Source: Bos javanicus
Taxonomy: Eukaryota > Chordata > Mammalia > Artiodactyla > Bovidae
Direction of reading: 5' to 3'
Length of the DNA: 64,000 nt
Assembly: GCF_032452875.1 (NCBI RefSeq)
Contig: NC_083877.1
Coordinates: 42,767,724 to 42,831,723 of the forward strand
Translations under genes and position numbers: made by a program
Part shown: in pieces, positions 33,801-43,138 of the stretch
How the letters are laid out: every line of letters starts with the position of its first letter
Position numbering within the stretch: position 1 is the first letter of the stretch
Notes under the pieces: generated by a model
The model's database searches: none
Seen by the model: the letters and a program-made list of their open reading frames with translations, nothing else
Told to the model about the DNA's origin: nothing

Positions 33801-36800
33801 ATTTACATTTACATATAACTTTTGTTATATGTAAATTTATGTATTTACACATGTAAATTTATATGTAAATATTTATATGTAAATATATGTATTTGCATAT
33901 AACTTTACATAATACAATTATGTAAAGTTTAAAAATAAAATAAAATTTAAAAAAATAAAATAAAATAAAAATAAAAAAATTAAAAAAAGAGATTTTTTTT
34001 TTAGGGTTAGCTCTGGAATTGCATTGTCAGAAACCAAAAACTTGTAGTAACGCCCTTTACTCACCAGATGTTCTTTGAACAAACTAAGAGAATCAGAAGA
34101 GGATCTGGTTGAAATGGAATTTGCACAGGAAAAAAATGGGTGAAGTACTGTGTCTGGCTGCACTTAAACAGGGGCAGAAAATTGTGGAGAGAACACATAA
34201 ACCAATTGTTTACAAAACTTTGACAGACGACAGACCAATGGTTTACAGAATAAGTAAAAAGCATATTAAGTCCTATGGAAGATAAGAAATACACTTGTTT
34301 GAGAGCAAATCTAAGCAATGTGAACACAACACAGGGAATAGTAATGGATAAAGATTTATATATTTATATATGTATACAGGACATATTCTGGCATAAACTT
34401 GACTGTTATAGCAAGTTCTAACATTGAAGTTATATTCATTATATATATTATATTCAGTATAGCATGAATGTGAATCTTCTCCAAAATCTTTCCAGATGAG
34501 TTCAAAGTTAACAACATATTACAAGAAGATGAATTAGTATCCACTTCAGATTCACAGTAGAGAGTTTTTTGGTTCTGATTTAGCAAGAATTATTTTTAAT
34601 AATTAAAACATTGCCAGAGTAATACATGGAACATGGAGAAAATAAAGAAAACAAACAAACAAAAAAGAAACAGAAAAATATCTATACAAACATCACTCAG
34701 ATAATCTCTATTAAAATGTATATATTACTTTTTAAAATTTTCTACCTACATATAAATTGTATAAAAAGGAAATATATACTTTTATTATAGCACAGCTTTT
34801 TTTACCTTGCAACCACTCATGAACATTCTAATATGTAAATGTTTGTTTTATCTTGTAAGCATGTTTCTTAGCAGCACCACTGTGTTCCACTATAAAGACA
34901 TACTATACTTAACCAATCCTTTATCACTGAACATTTCAGTTGTTTCCAATTTTTTTCATTAGAAACAATACTTAAAAAGACACTTTTATAACTAAAACTT
35001 TTACACATATATTTATTTTCTGTAGTAAATTATCAGAAGCAGCATACGTGCCCAGTCGCTCAGTCATGTCCAATTCTTTGCAAACCCATGGCCTATATGT
35101 AGCCCACCAGGCTCCTCTGGACATGGGATTCTCCAGGCAAGAACACTAGAGTGGGTTGCCATTCCCTCCTCCAGGGGATCTTCCCGACCAGGGATCATAC
35201 TCGAGTCTCCTGCATTGGCAGGTGGATTCTTTACCACTGAGCTATCTGGGAAGCCCTATCAGAAGCAGACCCATTGATTGCCAAATTGCCCTCTGTCCAA
35301 CAGTGTACTGATCATTTCCTTTGACAGTATTAGGTTTAGAAAATTTTAATCAAAGTAATTATTTTTAAATGAAAAAAAAAACACATTGTTTTGATTACTC
35401 TTTAAAATCATCTTGTAAGGATCAATTTATTGATTTGCTGACTCAATCACTACACAAGAGTACTGGGAATGTACCAAGTGCCAAAAATTAACCTAGAAAT
35501 TACTGAGGATACACAGGTGAGGAAGATACAACTTTTGCCCTTGAATATTTTATAGTTTACTGGGCAAATATAAATAATCCTGGAAGATATAATGAATACC
35601 AGAGGAAGGAACTCTCACCTCTCCTAAAGGGGATATCATTAGGAGGTCATATTTGGACTGTATCCAAGGACAAGCAGGAGTTTGCCAGGCAGAGTAGAGA
35701 AGGTAAGGCAAACCAGGTATCCTAAAGCCTGGAATGCAAATAATTTCATGGGGTTGAAAACTGGTGGGGAGTGGGATGGACTTACAGAGTGAGACCTTGT
35801 ATTGCATGCTAGGGGTTTTCACCACACCAGTAAGCTTTGCTGCTGCTGCTAAGTTGCTTCAGTCGTGTCTGACTCTGCGACCCCAGAGATGGCAGCCCAC
35901 CAGGCTCCCCCGTCCCTGGGATTCTCCAGGCAAGAATACTGGAGTGGGTTGCCATTTCCTTCTCCAATGCATGAAAGTGAAAAGTGAAAGTGAAGTCGCT
36001 CAGTTGTGTCTGACTCCTAGTGACCCCATGGACTGCAGCCTACCAGGCTCCTCCATCCATGGGATTTTCCAGGCAAGAGTACTGGAGTGGGGTGCCACTG
36101 CCTTCTCCGAGTAAGCTTTGAGGAGCTACCAAGTGACTTATGCTGGGGAGTGGCATGGTCCACTTTTTATTTTAGATATCTGGCAGGTTGATCCTCCTTG
36201 AGTTTGCCTCTTTACCCCTCTGCCCAGTGATCACTATATTCCCAGGTACAAATTTCTAAAATATAAAGTGGAACATGCCACTTCCCTAAATAGTACAAAA
36301 GTTAGTCACTCAGTCGAGTCCGACTCTTTGTGACCCCATGGGCCGTATGTAGACCACCAGGCTCCTCTGTCCTTGGAATTCTCTGGGCAAGTATACTGGA
36401 GTAGGTTGCTGTTTCCTTCTCCAGGGGATCTTTCCAACCCAGGGATCGAACCCAGGTCTACCAGATTGCAGGCAGAATCTTTACAGACTGAGCCACCAAG
36501 GATGCCACTCCTACCTAGTATAATGAAAAGTTACTTTTATTTTTAAAATGCACACAAACAAAAATCCTTAAACTTCAAAGTAAATAGATAATGATCTGAT
36601 TTAGAATAAATCTTAGTTTTCAAACTTGCTCATTTATTGGTGTTCCTTAAGTCAGTCTTATATTTGATAAACCATGGCACAGTGTCATTTAGAAATGAAG
36701 TTGCTTGTACTTAACCACACATGTGTCTACCAGACAGTCCCTTCTCTAACCCACCTCTATATTAAAGCATTTTCTGGAACACATATTGGAGATTTTAGCC

Positions 36801-39272
36801 AGCAGAATTAAAAAGAAAAAAAATCTGCCTCCAGGACTCTCATCCTTCCTTGTCCTGTCTTTTTATTCTTCTGCTTAAACTACATGCTAAAAAAAGAACT
36901 GACTCCCAATTGCTTTCAACCTCCCACTAATCAGTTGGCAAATGACTCAATCGAACATGATTAGTCAAATTCTCTGCAACAACTCCCTAGTTAGCCATGG
37001 CACAAGTAACTTATACTAGTAGGCTTAATCGAAGTGTCACTTGCAAGCTGTCAAAAGAGCAAATACCAGCACACTAAATGTTTTCTTCCTTGAACACATA
37101 ATTTCTCTGTATCAGTGACTTTCTGAAGACAGAAAGTCTGTCCTCTTGGCTCTCTCTGTGTAAACTAACAAGAAAAGCCGCCTGTGCCATGGTCACTAAC
37201 AAATCAAGAGCCACTTTAATCCCATCTGCCCAGAGGTCACGCTGGATCATGTATAACCACCACCACATGGCAGAGCAAGCTCTTGGCCAAGGCTTGAAAG
37301 CCTTGTTGAGTGAGCCTCAGCCTCCAGCCACTGGAGTGCGAACGAGAGTCAGGATGCAGCACCCTTCCATCACTCTGATCTCTGGTGCACTCTGCAGATT
37401 ATCCCCAGCCAAAGCTGAGCTTCCAGGAATACAGCAAAAGGAGAAGATGGGATATCCTTTTCTGTTCGACTTCTGGGGAGTCTCCTTACCTTTCAAGCCA
37501 GAGACCACCTCCTCTGTGAAGTATTCTTTGATTGACCCACTTTGAATCCTATCTCCCTGGGCCTGCTAATCATTCTACCTTCTTCCTCCAGCACAGTGAT
37601 AGCTTCCAGGGATAACTGCATCACTGAAGCTGAGCCAACCAGTCTTCTACTGGACCTTCTGTGCAGACGCCACTTTCTTCTAGAATTTCCTTTCTTCTAG
37701 AATGTCTACACAGGGTGATAAAAGCCTACAGCAATGCTTTCCACTACATACTTTTCCTTTCCTAACACCTTCCATCTCACAGCACACATATGCCCTCCAA
37801 AATCAACCCTGTAGGGGAGACTCACCTGAAAGGCAGAATGAAGCCAATACGGAAAGAAGAGTTGGGAGGGAGAGGGAGAGAAAAGGAAAGAGAAAGCCCC
37901 ACCTAAGGTGCTCTGCCTTAAAGACGCCCAGCTGAGAGCAGCCAAACTCCAGCTTGCATTCTGCTCACCCTCACAAGGAGCTCCCTTCAGAGGAACAGAT
38001 TCCCCCACACTGCGCTGGTTTTTCAAACAAAGGCTCTGTCTGCTCACCAGGACTTTCTGCTGCTGCACACAAAGGTGCTGCCTGTGCTGTTGCTGCTGCT
38101 GCTAAGTCGTGTCAGTCGTTTCCGACTCTGTGCGACCCCATAGCTGTCTGTGCTAGAAACGTGTTAAGATCAGCAGAGCCTCCAGAGTCACCTTCCCAAT
38201 TACAGCCACCACCACTTCCTTTTTCACTTACACCAGCGTCAGTTAGGTTTTTGTCATTTGTAACCAAAAAAACTCTGACCAATACTGCAGACCGGATACC
38301 CGGATTGCTTCAGATAAAACACTGCTGCCCTGCAAATAGGTTCATCAGTACCATTTTGACGCAGAGATAGAGAGCAGACTTGTGGATACAGTGGGGGAAG
38401 GAGAGAGTGGGACGATTTAAGAGAGTAGCACTGAAACATACACATTACCATATGTAAAATGGATAGCTAGTTGGAAGTCAACGTAGGGAGCTCAACCTGG
38501 CTCTCTGTGACAACTGAGAAGTGTGGGATGCAGTAGGAAGGGGGAGGGAGCTTCAAGAGGGTGAGAACACATATACTGCTGTTGTTCTGTCGCTCAGTCC
38601 TGTCTGGCTCTGCGACCCCACGGACTGCAACTTGCCAGACTTCCCCGTCCTTCACTACGTACATACTTGTGGTTGATTCACATTGATGTATGGCAGAAAC
38701 TAACACAATGTTGCCAAGCAATTATCCTCCAATTAATAAGAATAAATAAGTTTTAAAAAATATTTATAAAAACACTGTTTTAGCCTTACATTTCCTATGA
38801 GCCATTGTCTTTGAAGTCTTCCTTTCAACCTCCAAGTCCTTATGCTTCCCTAGGCTGGCGTGGAATAATTGATAGCCTTCCTTTTCTTTCCTAGAGACTG
38901 ATATAGCATCTATGTAGAGATAACATACCAAAGAAATCAAGTTCAACCTAATAACATGGTTGCTGCTTTCTTCATGAAAATTACTAGTTATGATCCCTTT
39001 CCCAACATTTCTGGCAACCCCTCAGCAGCAGAGTATGCTGACCAAACACTGGCTGTCCCTGCCTACCGTGAAAAAGGGTCATAGCTCATCTTCCCTCGCC
39101 AACCCTGGTGTGTTTTGTTGGGTTTTGTTTATAAAGGACGGGTCACTCACCCTCTTTGGTGTCTGTCCAGCTCATGGAGCACCGTGTGGTCACAGTACTC
39201 AAACACCAGGTGAAGCCTCCGCTTCCTCCTGAAGACTTCGATGAGGTTGACGAGATTGGGATGCTTGAGTTG
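15741..39272 (-). CDS. CDKL1: CDKL1, cyclin-dependent kinase-like 1; 5'-incomplete, eight coding exons seen
   Basis: Eight minus-strand exons join in frame: 39272-39151, 26578-26506, 23276-23186, 22626-22426, 22033-21951, 19066-19010, 17851-17696 and 15848-15741. They match human CDKL1 from residue 57. CDKL1 is a CDK/MAPK-like Ser/Thr kinase linked to cilia and the nucleus. Visible motifs, in human numbering, are HRDVKPEN (catalytic Asp126), DFG (Asp144), a MAPK-like activation motif TDY (159-161), RWYRSPELL and DVWAIGC. The cyclin-binding PSTAIRE helix is not in the seen part. With the preferred last donor the full protein would be 352 residues, a length I recall for mouse; human is 357. The P-loop and ATP-binding Lys exons were not found up to 64000, so the gene continues to the right. 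Confidence 0.95.
16218..16398 (-). repeat. Bov-tA SINE with 18-bp target duplication
   Basis: The element lacks its outermost head. AGAGCTTGCTGGGACCTT flanks it exactly (16200-16217 and 16399-16416), so it inserted already 5'-truncated. Confidence 0.94.
17696..17851 (-). CDS. CDKL1: CDKL1 exon, residues 266-317 (end of kinase domain and tail)
   Basis: The exon starts in phase 0 after CTTTTAG. It encodes GCLHMNPAERLTCEQLLQHS, then YFDSIREIVDSAKQHEKPTR and KTLRQSRKHLPG. The preferred donor is CCAGGG|GTAAAA at 17695, phase 0, which gives KHLPG|LQCLPQ and a 352-residue protein. The frame stays open past it, through VKMGHCFTEACE, to a second phase-0 donor GAG|GTTGCA at 17659. That second product resembles the human tail HCFTETSK and would be 364 residues. 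Which end is used cannot be settled from sequence alone. Confidence 0.9.
19010..19066 (-). CDS. CDKL1: CDKL1 short exon, residues 247-265
   Basis: This 57-base exon encodes EPLELKFPNISYSALGLLK between CAACAG and a GTAAAA donor. It is too short to stand out as an open frame and was found by matching the protein gap. Both borders are phase 0, so it can be skipped without breaking the frame. Confidence 0.93.
19379..19399. repeat. A21 homopolymer
   Basis: Uninterrupted run of 21 A. No SINE or LINE body was recognised directly before it. Confidence 0.8.
19793..19845 (-). repeat. Bov-tA head fragment
   Basis: Only the tRNA-derived head remains, ending GTCTGAGCCACCAGGGAAGC. Confidence 0.85.
21951..22033 (-). 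CDS. CDKL1: CDKL1 exon, residues 219-246
   Basis: The 83-base exon follows GTCCAAAG. It completes Gly219 and encodes DLIPRHQHVFSTNQYFSGVK and IPDPEDM, ending in phase 0 before GTGAGTGACC. It corresponds to the CDK/MAPK insert region. One difference from human is His for the second Gln in HQQVF. The intron upstream is short (392 bases). Confidence 0.95.
22103..22166 (+). repeat. L1 3' end scrap
   Basis: Ruminant L1 tail motif: AACTAACACAATATTGTAAGT, then a CTTCAATAAAA-type end and A-rich tail. Confidence 0.6.
22426..22626 (-). CDS. CDKL1: CDKL1 exon, residues 152-219 (activation segment, C-lobe)
   Basis: The 201-base exon follows GGCCAG. It encodes GPSDYYTDYVATRWYRSPEL, continues LVGDTQYGPPVDVWAIGC and ends LYLIRKTLG. 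The TDY motif stands where MAP kinases have TxY, and SPE plus DVWAIGC are standard kinase subdomains VIII and IX. The donor is G|GTAAGT at 22425. Confidence 0.96.
23186..23276 (-). CDS. CDKL1: CDKL1 exon, residues 122-152 (catalytic loop and DFG)
   Basis: The exon starts in phase 0 after GACTAG and encodes CIHRDVKPENILVTKQSVIK, then LCDFGFARLL. It ends with one base of residue 152, before donor GTGAGT at 23185. It holds the catalytic Asp of HRD, the Asn of KPEN and the Mg-binding Asp of DFG, all intact. Residue 152 becomes Thr (A|CT), where human has Ala. Confidence 0.95.
25420..26198 (+). repeat. BovB (RTE) LINE 3' end, copy 1
   Basis: It encodes the region downstream of the RTE reverse transcriptase YADD site (ESEEELKSLLMKVKEESEK, LLLGRKVMT, RRLLRVPWTARRSNQS), then the 3' tail and a (CTGAT)n end. 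A 4-base duplication (AGTCAGTC, about 25736-25743) shifts the frame compared with copy 2. The 5' part of the LINE is absent. Confidence 0.93.
26199..26268 (+). repeat. BOV-A2 3' end joined to BovB tail
   Basis: The last 70 bases of a BOV-A2 (GGTGGGCTGCCGTCTATGG through GCAGCAGCAGCAG) follow the BovB (CTGAT)n end with no spacer. Confidence 0.85.
26506..26578 (-). CDS. CDKL1: CDKL1 exon, residues 97-121
   Basis: The exon has 73 bases. It begins with the last base of Gly97 and then encodes [20 protein letters not shown], HKHS. The acceptor is a run of about 14 T directly before AG; the donor is AGT|GTAAGT. Because 73 is not a multiple of three, skipping the exon breaks the frame before the catalytic HRD. 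It lies between two directly repeated BovB ends. Confidence 0.95.
26872..26909. repeat. 19-bp tandem duplication
   Basis: TGACTGGGAACCTGCCTGG occurs twice head-to-tail, followed by a partial third unit (TAACTGGA). Confidence 0.9.
27405..27563 (-). repeat. CHR-type tRNA SINE
   Basis: Reversed element: an A/T-rich end, GCATGTGGGATCTATTTCCC, box-B-like GGGATCAAACC and head end CTGCTAGGGAAATCCCC. Confidence 0.75.
27608..27800 (+). repeat. Bov-tA SINE
   Basis: Head AGTGGTAAAGAACTCGCC, box-B-like GGTTCGATCCC, core, and tail ending ACGACTGAAGCGACTTAGCA. Confidence 0.88.
28448..28712 (-). repeat. BOV-A2 SINE with 11-bp target duplication
   Basis: Two-unit element with a small internal deletion in the first unit. 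AGTGTATCATT flanks it (28437-28447 and 28713-28723). Confidence 0.93.
29231..29437 (+). repeat. Bov-tA SINE
   Basis: Head CTTCCCTGGTAGCTCAGAC, box B GGTTCAATCCC, core, and tail GAGTCAGACACGACTGAGTG. Confidence 0.9.
30768..31543 (+). repeat. BovB (RTE) LINE 3' end, copy 2
   Basis: Same segment as copy 1, about 95% identical by eye, in the same orientation. The RTE frame is open from 30786 to 31325, where CGA has become TGA. The C-terminal RTE domain (RKVMTKLDSIFKSRDITLP, VVMYGCESWTVKKAEH) is readable. The end is a (CTGAA) tail. It is a fragment without the catalytic YADD, so not autonomous. Confidence 0.94.
31580..31860 (-). repeat. Antisense L1 ORF2 fragment
   Basis: Antisense L1 landmarks: CTGGTATCAGGCTATAGTGG, CCTCATAATATGATTTGGAA and GAGTTTGTGTAGGATTG. 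Confidence 0.75.
33106..33221 (+). repeat. CHR-2-type SINE with 15-bp target duplication
   Basis: It opens GGACTTCCCTGGTAGTCAGG and contains GGTTCAATCCCTGGTCGGGG. AAATTTATTCTATAG flanks it exactly (33091-33105 and 33222-33236). Confidence 0.93.
33240..33590 (+). repeat. Old L1 3' fragment
   Basis: Shows L1 late-ORF2/3' motifs such as GAATAAAGAAACCATGGTAT and CACAATGGAATTTTATACCA. Confidence 0.55.
33615..33988 (+). repeat. L1-BT-type 3' end
   Basis: Matches the young ruminant L1 3' UTR as remembered: GCACGATACTGGATGCTTG, GACGACCCAGAGGGATGG, a GGGAGGAGGGAGGAGGG track and a TTTTGATATTTGGCAAAAC end. The AT-rich end is unusually expanded and is followed by an (AAAAT)n tail. Confidence 0.85.
33787..33925. 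repeat. AT-rich expansion with inverted repeats inside the L1-BT tail
   Basis: TTACATAATTGTATT (33789-33803) is the exact reverse complement of AATACAATTATGTAA (33911-33925). Between them are tandem variants of ATATGTAAATTT and a small perfect hairpin, ACATATAAC/GTTATATGT. Confidence 0.8.
35043..35256 (-). repeat. Bov-tA SINE with 12-bp target duplication
   Basis: Complete element. TATCAGAAGCAG flanks it exactly (35031-35042 and 35257-35268). Confidence 0.95.
35840..36109 (-). repeat. BOV-A2 SINE with 11-bp target duplication
   Basis: Complete two-unit element. AGTAAGCTTTG flanks it (35829-35839 and 36110-36120). Confidence 0.95.
36301..36506 (-). repeat. Bov-tA SINE
   Basis: Tail GTCACTCAGTCGAGTCCGAC, core, box-B region GGGATCGAACCCAGG, and diverged head end GAGCCACCAAGGATGCC. 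Confidence 0.9.
38085..38143 (-). repeat. BOV-A2 end fragment
   Basis: (GCTGCT) stretch, then AAGTCGTGTCAGTCGTTTCCG and TGTGCGACCCCATAG. Only the outer end is present. Confidence 0.85.
38360..38757 (+). repeat. L1 3' UTR fragment, interrupted by a Bov SINE scrap
   Basis: Ruminant L1 3' motifs: GAGAGCAGACTTGTGGATAC, and later GGTTGATTCACATTGATGTA plus AACACAATGTTG. A Bov-type segment lies at about 38578-38654. Confidence 0.6.
39151..39272 (-). CDS. CDKL1: CDKL1 exon, residues 57-97 (N-lobe end and hinge)
   Basis: The exon follows TTTTCAG (AG at 39274-39273) and starts in phase 0. It encodes QLKHPNLVNLIEVFRRKRR, then LHLVFEYCDHTVLHELDRHQ and R, ending two bases into Gly97. The donor GTGAGT starts at 39150. 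VFEYCDHTVL is the hinge and gatekeeper region. Human has Leu where this has Ile in NLIEVF, and DRYQ where this has DRHQ. Confidence 0.95.
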
Positions 39273-39427
39273 CTGAAAACACAAAAAGCGAGGTGCTAAA
39301 CTGGAGTTGTGAAAGACAGTTTACTGTCTTTCAACAGAAGAAAGATGTTTGTCCTTTACAAAAATTCTTGTCTTGGATTGAAGGAGGCTGTAGATGGTAC
39401 AATCTTAACTTCTCTTGATGAGCTGTT

Positions 39428-39655
39428 TGGGCTTCCCAGGTGGCACAGTGGTAAGGAATCCACCTGCCATTGTAGGAGATGCAGAAGATGCAGGTTTGAT
39501 CCCTGGGTCGGGAAGATTCCCCTGGAGAAGGAAATGGCAACCCACTCCAGCATTCTTGCCTGGGAAGTCCCATGGACAGTGAGGCCTGGTGGGTTATATA
39601 GTCCACAGGGTTGCAAAGAGTCGGACAAGACAGAGCAACTGAACACGCACACAGG
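39428..39655 (+). repeat. Bov-tA SINE
   Basis: Complete: GGGCTTCCCAGGTGGCACAG head, box B GGTTTGATCCC, and tail AGAGTCGGACAAGACAGAGC. It lies about 155 bases from the CDKL1 exon, on the acceptor (intron) side. Confidence 0.92.
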
Positions 39656-41191
39656 TAAAAAATGATCATAACCCTGGTGGCTGGTGAAGGCAAAGAGATA
39701 TGAGAAGGCTGGCAAAGGAGAATGAAAAAGAGGGGGGCAGTGGTTAGTTAACATGAACTCATCCTTAAGGCTCAGATCAAGTGTCCTTTCCTAAAGGTGT
39801 CTTTCTGATCTCCCCAGACTGGTTCAGTGTCCCCTGTAGCTCCCTGAAGTATGAATCCTTTGGAATCCTTCAAAATTACTATTTGTTCAATTGATTTTTT
39901 TTAATGAACTCTGTTGTCAATAGATATAATTGATACACAGAATGTAAGATTCATGATAGACATCAGGGTCTGTGTTCTCCTGTTTCCTCAAAATGATGTC
40001 ATGCCCCCAGCACACAGCCTTGTACATAATAGGCATCTGATCATTATTTGTGAATGAATGAGTAAATCAGGTTTCCTAGGCTGATGAAACATTTTAAAAC
40101 AGAAAAATCAGAAGACTCTCCAATCTGACATGCCAGCTGCATCTAGAAAGAACAGGCAGGAGTGAATGTTGGTGTTGGCAGAGATAAATCTTGTACTTGG
40201 CTTTCTGGGCCCTTCTGTCTATAATCTGATTGGAAATACCTACAGCTAAGCAAACTAACTACTGGTTAACGTTCTTCAGGGCTTGAAGTTCTCCAGGCAG
40301 TGATCTAAGAGAACAAAAAAGAGCCTGAAAAGCTTCTTAAGGCTCCAGTCTCAGAAATCAGGTGATATAACTTCTGCCTCATTCTACTGGTCACAGCAAA
40401 TCATGAGACCCACCCAGACTCAGCCCACAAGAAAATATAGAACTGGCAAAAATTTTGTTCAGATTTCCCATAAGATGTTATAAAAACCTGAATCATCTTT
40501 TTGGCCAACCCAGTACCACAAGGAGAGCAGGGCCCAGGTGTCCCGGCCAAGCTCAGCTCCTGCTGACCACCCCCACTTAATTCAGCTACATGAGCAAGCT
40601 CCAGTAAGACCAGCCGAAGGAGCAGTCAGCCAAGCCACAGTTGTGAGAAATAAGAAATCATTCTTCTTTAAGCTACTGAGTTTGGGGGAGCTCTGTTAAT
40701 ACAGCACTAGATAACTCGGTTGTGGAACTTTTGAAAACCAGGGATGCCCGAGCCCCACTCCCAGAGATTCTGAATTGGTCTTAGGCAAGGGCCAGCCATC
40801 TATTTTCCCCCCAAAATTGTCCAGGTGATTTAATACATAGACAGAAGTATTAATCATAGGCAAACAGATATTTCAGACATGATAAAAGGCAGAAGGAGAA
40901 AAACTGAAGTTCTTGAACTGCACAGTATAGTATATTTGTATGGACAATGAGAAAAGAAGAACCCAGCAAGGAAAATACCAAAAAAAACCAATTATTTTCT
41001 CATTTTCTTTGTCTAACACCTCTATCCTCAAGATGTGAACTTCCTGCCCCAGACATTACACTTGATGAAGCAAAATAAAACAGCCAAGACACTCTTAAAG
41101 CCCACTAGCCACATCTGGGCCTTTGAATAGAAGGCATTCCAAGCTATAAAGCCCCACACTTATATTCCCATATCTGGAATATGGGACACCA

Positions 41192-41400
41192 GGGGCTTCC
41201 CTGGTGGCTCAGATGGGAAAGAATCTGCCTGCAATGTGGGAGACCCAGGTTTAATCCCTGAGTCAGGAAGGTCCCCTGGAGAAGGGAATGGCTACTCACT
41301 CAAGTAATCTTGCCTGGAGAATTCCACGGACAGAAGAACCTAGTAGGCTACAGTCCATAGGATTGCAAAGAATTGGACATGACTGAGCGACTAACACACA
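41192..41400 (+). repeat. Bov-tA SINE
   Basis: Head GGGCTTCCCTGGTGGCTCAG through tail GGACATGACTGAGCGACTAA, followed by a short (CA)n. Confidence 0.92.
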
Positions 41401-41841
41401 CACATCTGGAAACATTTAGCCTGAACTAACAGAACAGTTAGTTCTGCTCTAAGAGGACAGAACTGACTACTGTTTCAACCAAAGAAGTGCACTGGCTCAA
41501 ATGTCTCAAACAGAAAGCAATCAACCAAGTTTAAAGTGGTGGAGCGGGGGGAGGCAGTTTAGACAGCAGGCAATTAGGGGAAAGCAGAAATTCTCTTATA
41601 AGCTCTGAAAAATAATTGTCTGTAGGCCAAGACCTCAAATCTTAGATTCTTTTAATTTTCCATGTTCCATATATAGTCCTCAATTCTACTGAAACAAATA
41701 CCTGGAGCTTCTCAGATGCCAAGACTGGCACCTGCAACTTGTCACATTCATACGTGCAGAAATCGCCAGGGGCACTGTTGCCTCAGGGTAAAACCCAAAG
41801 ATCCTCTCCACTTGACCTCTGCTTACCTCTGCAGCCTCATC

Positions 41842-42119
41842 CGGAGAAGGCAATGGCACCCCACTCCAGTACTCTTGCCTGGAAAATCCCATGGACGGAG
41901 GAGACTGGTGGGCTTCAGTCTATGGGGGTCGCGAAGAGTCAGACACGACTGAGCGACTTCACTTTCACTTTTCACTTTCATGCATTGGAGAAGGAAATGG
42001 CAACCCACTCCAGTGTTCTTGCCTGGAGAATCCCAGGGACAGGGGAGCCTGGTGGGCTGCCATCTATGGGGTCACACAGAATCGGACACCACTGAAGCGA
42101 CTTAGCAGCAGCAGCAGCA
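41842..42119 (+). repeat. BOV-A2 SINE with 11-bp target duplication
   Basis: Complete element ending in (CAG)n. GCAGCCTCATC flanks it (41831-41841 and 42120-42130). Confidence 0.95.
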
Positions 42120-42507
42120 GCAGCCTCATCTCTTATAACTCCCCCAGACTCACTGAACTTCCTCACTCTCGCTTCAGAACCTGCTCACCCAGCTGTTGCC
42201 CATCTTCCAGATGAATTTTTTTCTGTCCGGCCCCCTCGGCCCTGCTCAACAAATCTAAAAGAGTATAACTCTGGAACCATGGGTGCCGTGTAGCAGGTAG
42301 AAAGCACTGTCACAGCAGGACCCACTGAACTGCATGGACTAAATACTACATTACACCCGTCCTCCTGTTACTGCACACCTTTTGAAAAGTCAGATTCTAA
42401 TAACTACACTGTAAGCTATTCTAATAACATATAGATTCTCTCCAATTTTTGAGCATTATAAATAACGTTTTGATAAACAGCCTACTAGCTGATTGACCTT
42501 AAATTGG

Positions 42508-42698
42508 GCTTCCCTGGTGGTTCAGCAGGTAAAGAATCCACCTGCAGTGAGGGAGACCTGGGTTCAATCCCTGGGTTGGGAAAATCCCCTGGAGAAGGGA
42601 ACGGCAATCCACTCCGGTATTCCGGCCTAGAGAATTCCATGGACTATTCAGTCCATGAGGTTGCAAAGAGTCAGATACGACTGGGTGACTTTCACTTG
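42508..42698 (+). repeat. Bov-tA SINE
   Basis: Head GGGCTTCCCTGGTGGTTCAG, box B GGTTCAATCCC, shortened tail with GTCAGATACGACTGGGTGAC. Confidence 0.9.
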
Positions 42699-42825
42699 GA
42701 CATGTTAATTAACGTCTTTAGGTTTACCATTTGTGGGAGGAGGAAGCTCAGGGGCTGCTGTGACAAAGCATATGCAGCAGTGTCAGCCCACATCATCCTC
42801 TCCAGAAAGTTTAACTGTTAATATT

Positions 42826-43138
42826 TTTAAATAATTTTTTATTATTTTTAATTTTATTTTTGGTTGTGCTGGATCTTCATTGTTGCACATGGGCTTTCTG
42901 TAGTCGCAGCGTGGGGGCTAGTCTTCACTGGGGTGCTCAGCCTCTCGTTGCGGTGGCTTCTCTCGTTGCGCAGCACAGGCTCTAGACTCACGGGCTTCAG
43001 TAGATGCAGCACACACAGGCTCAGTAGTTGTGACACATGGGCTTAGTTGCTCCACAGGGATCTTCCCGGACCAGGGATCGAAACTGTGTGCCCTGCATTG
43101 GCAGGTGGATTCTTATCCAATGTGCCACCAAGGAAGTC
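42826..43138 (-). repeat. CHR-1-type tRNA SINE with 11-bp target duplication
   Basis: Long reversed CHR element (GGCTTCAGTAGATGCAGC body, GGGATCGAAACTGTG box-B region, GTGCCACCAAGGAAGT head end). CTGTTAATATT flanks it (42815-42825 and 43139-43149). Confidence 0.88.

Larger units (their letters stand above)
26579..39150 (-). other. CDKL1 intron of 12.6 kb (contents)
   Basis: This is a repeat-rich intron. It holds CHR-type, Bov-tA and BOV-A2 SINEs, a full-frame BovB end, L1 fragments of several ages and an L1-BT 3' end with an AT-rich inverted repeat. Single-copy parts with nothing recognised are about 26.9-27.4, 27.8-28.4, 29.4-30.7, 31.9-33.1, 34.0-35.0 and 36.5-38.0 kb. Confidence 0.6.
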
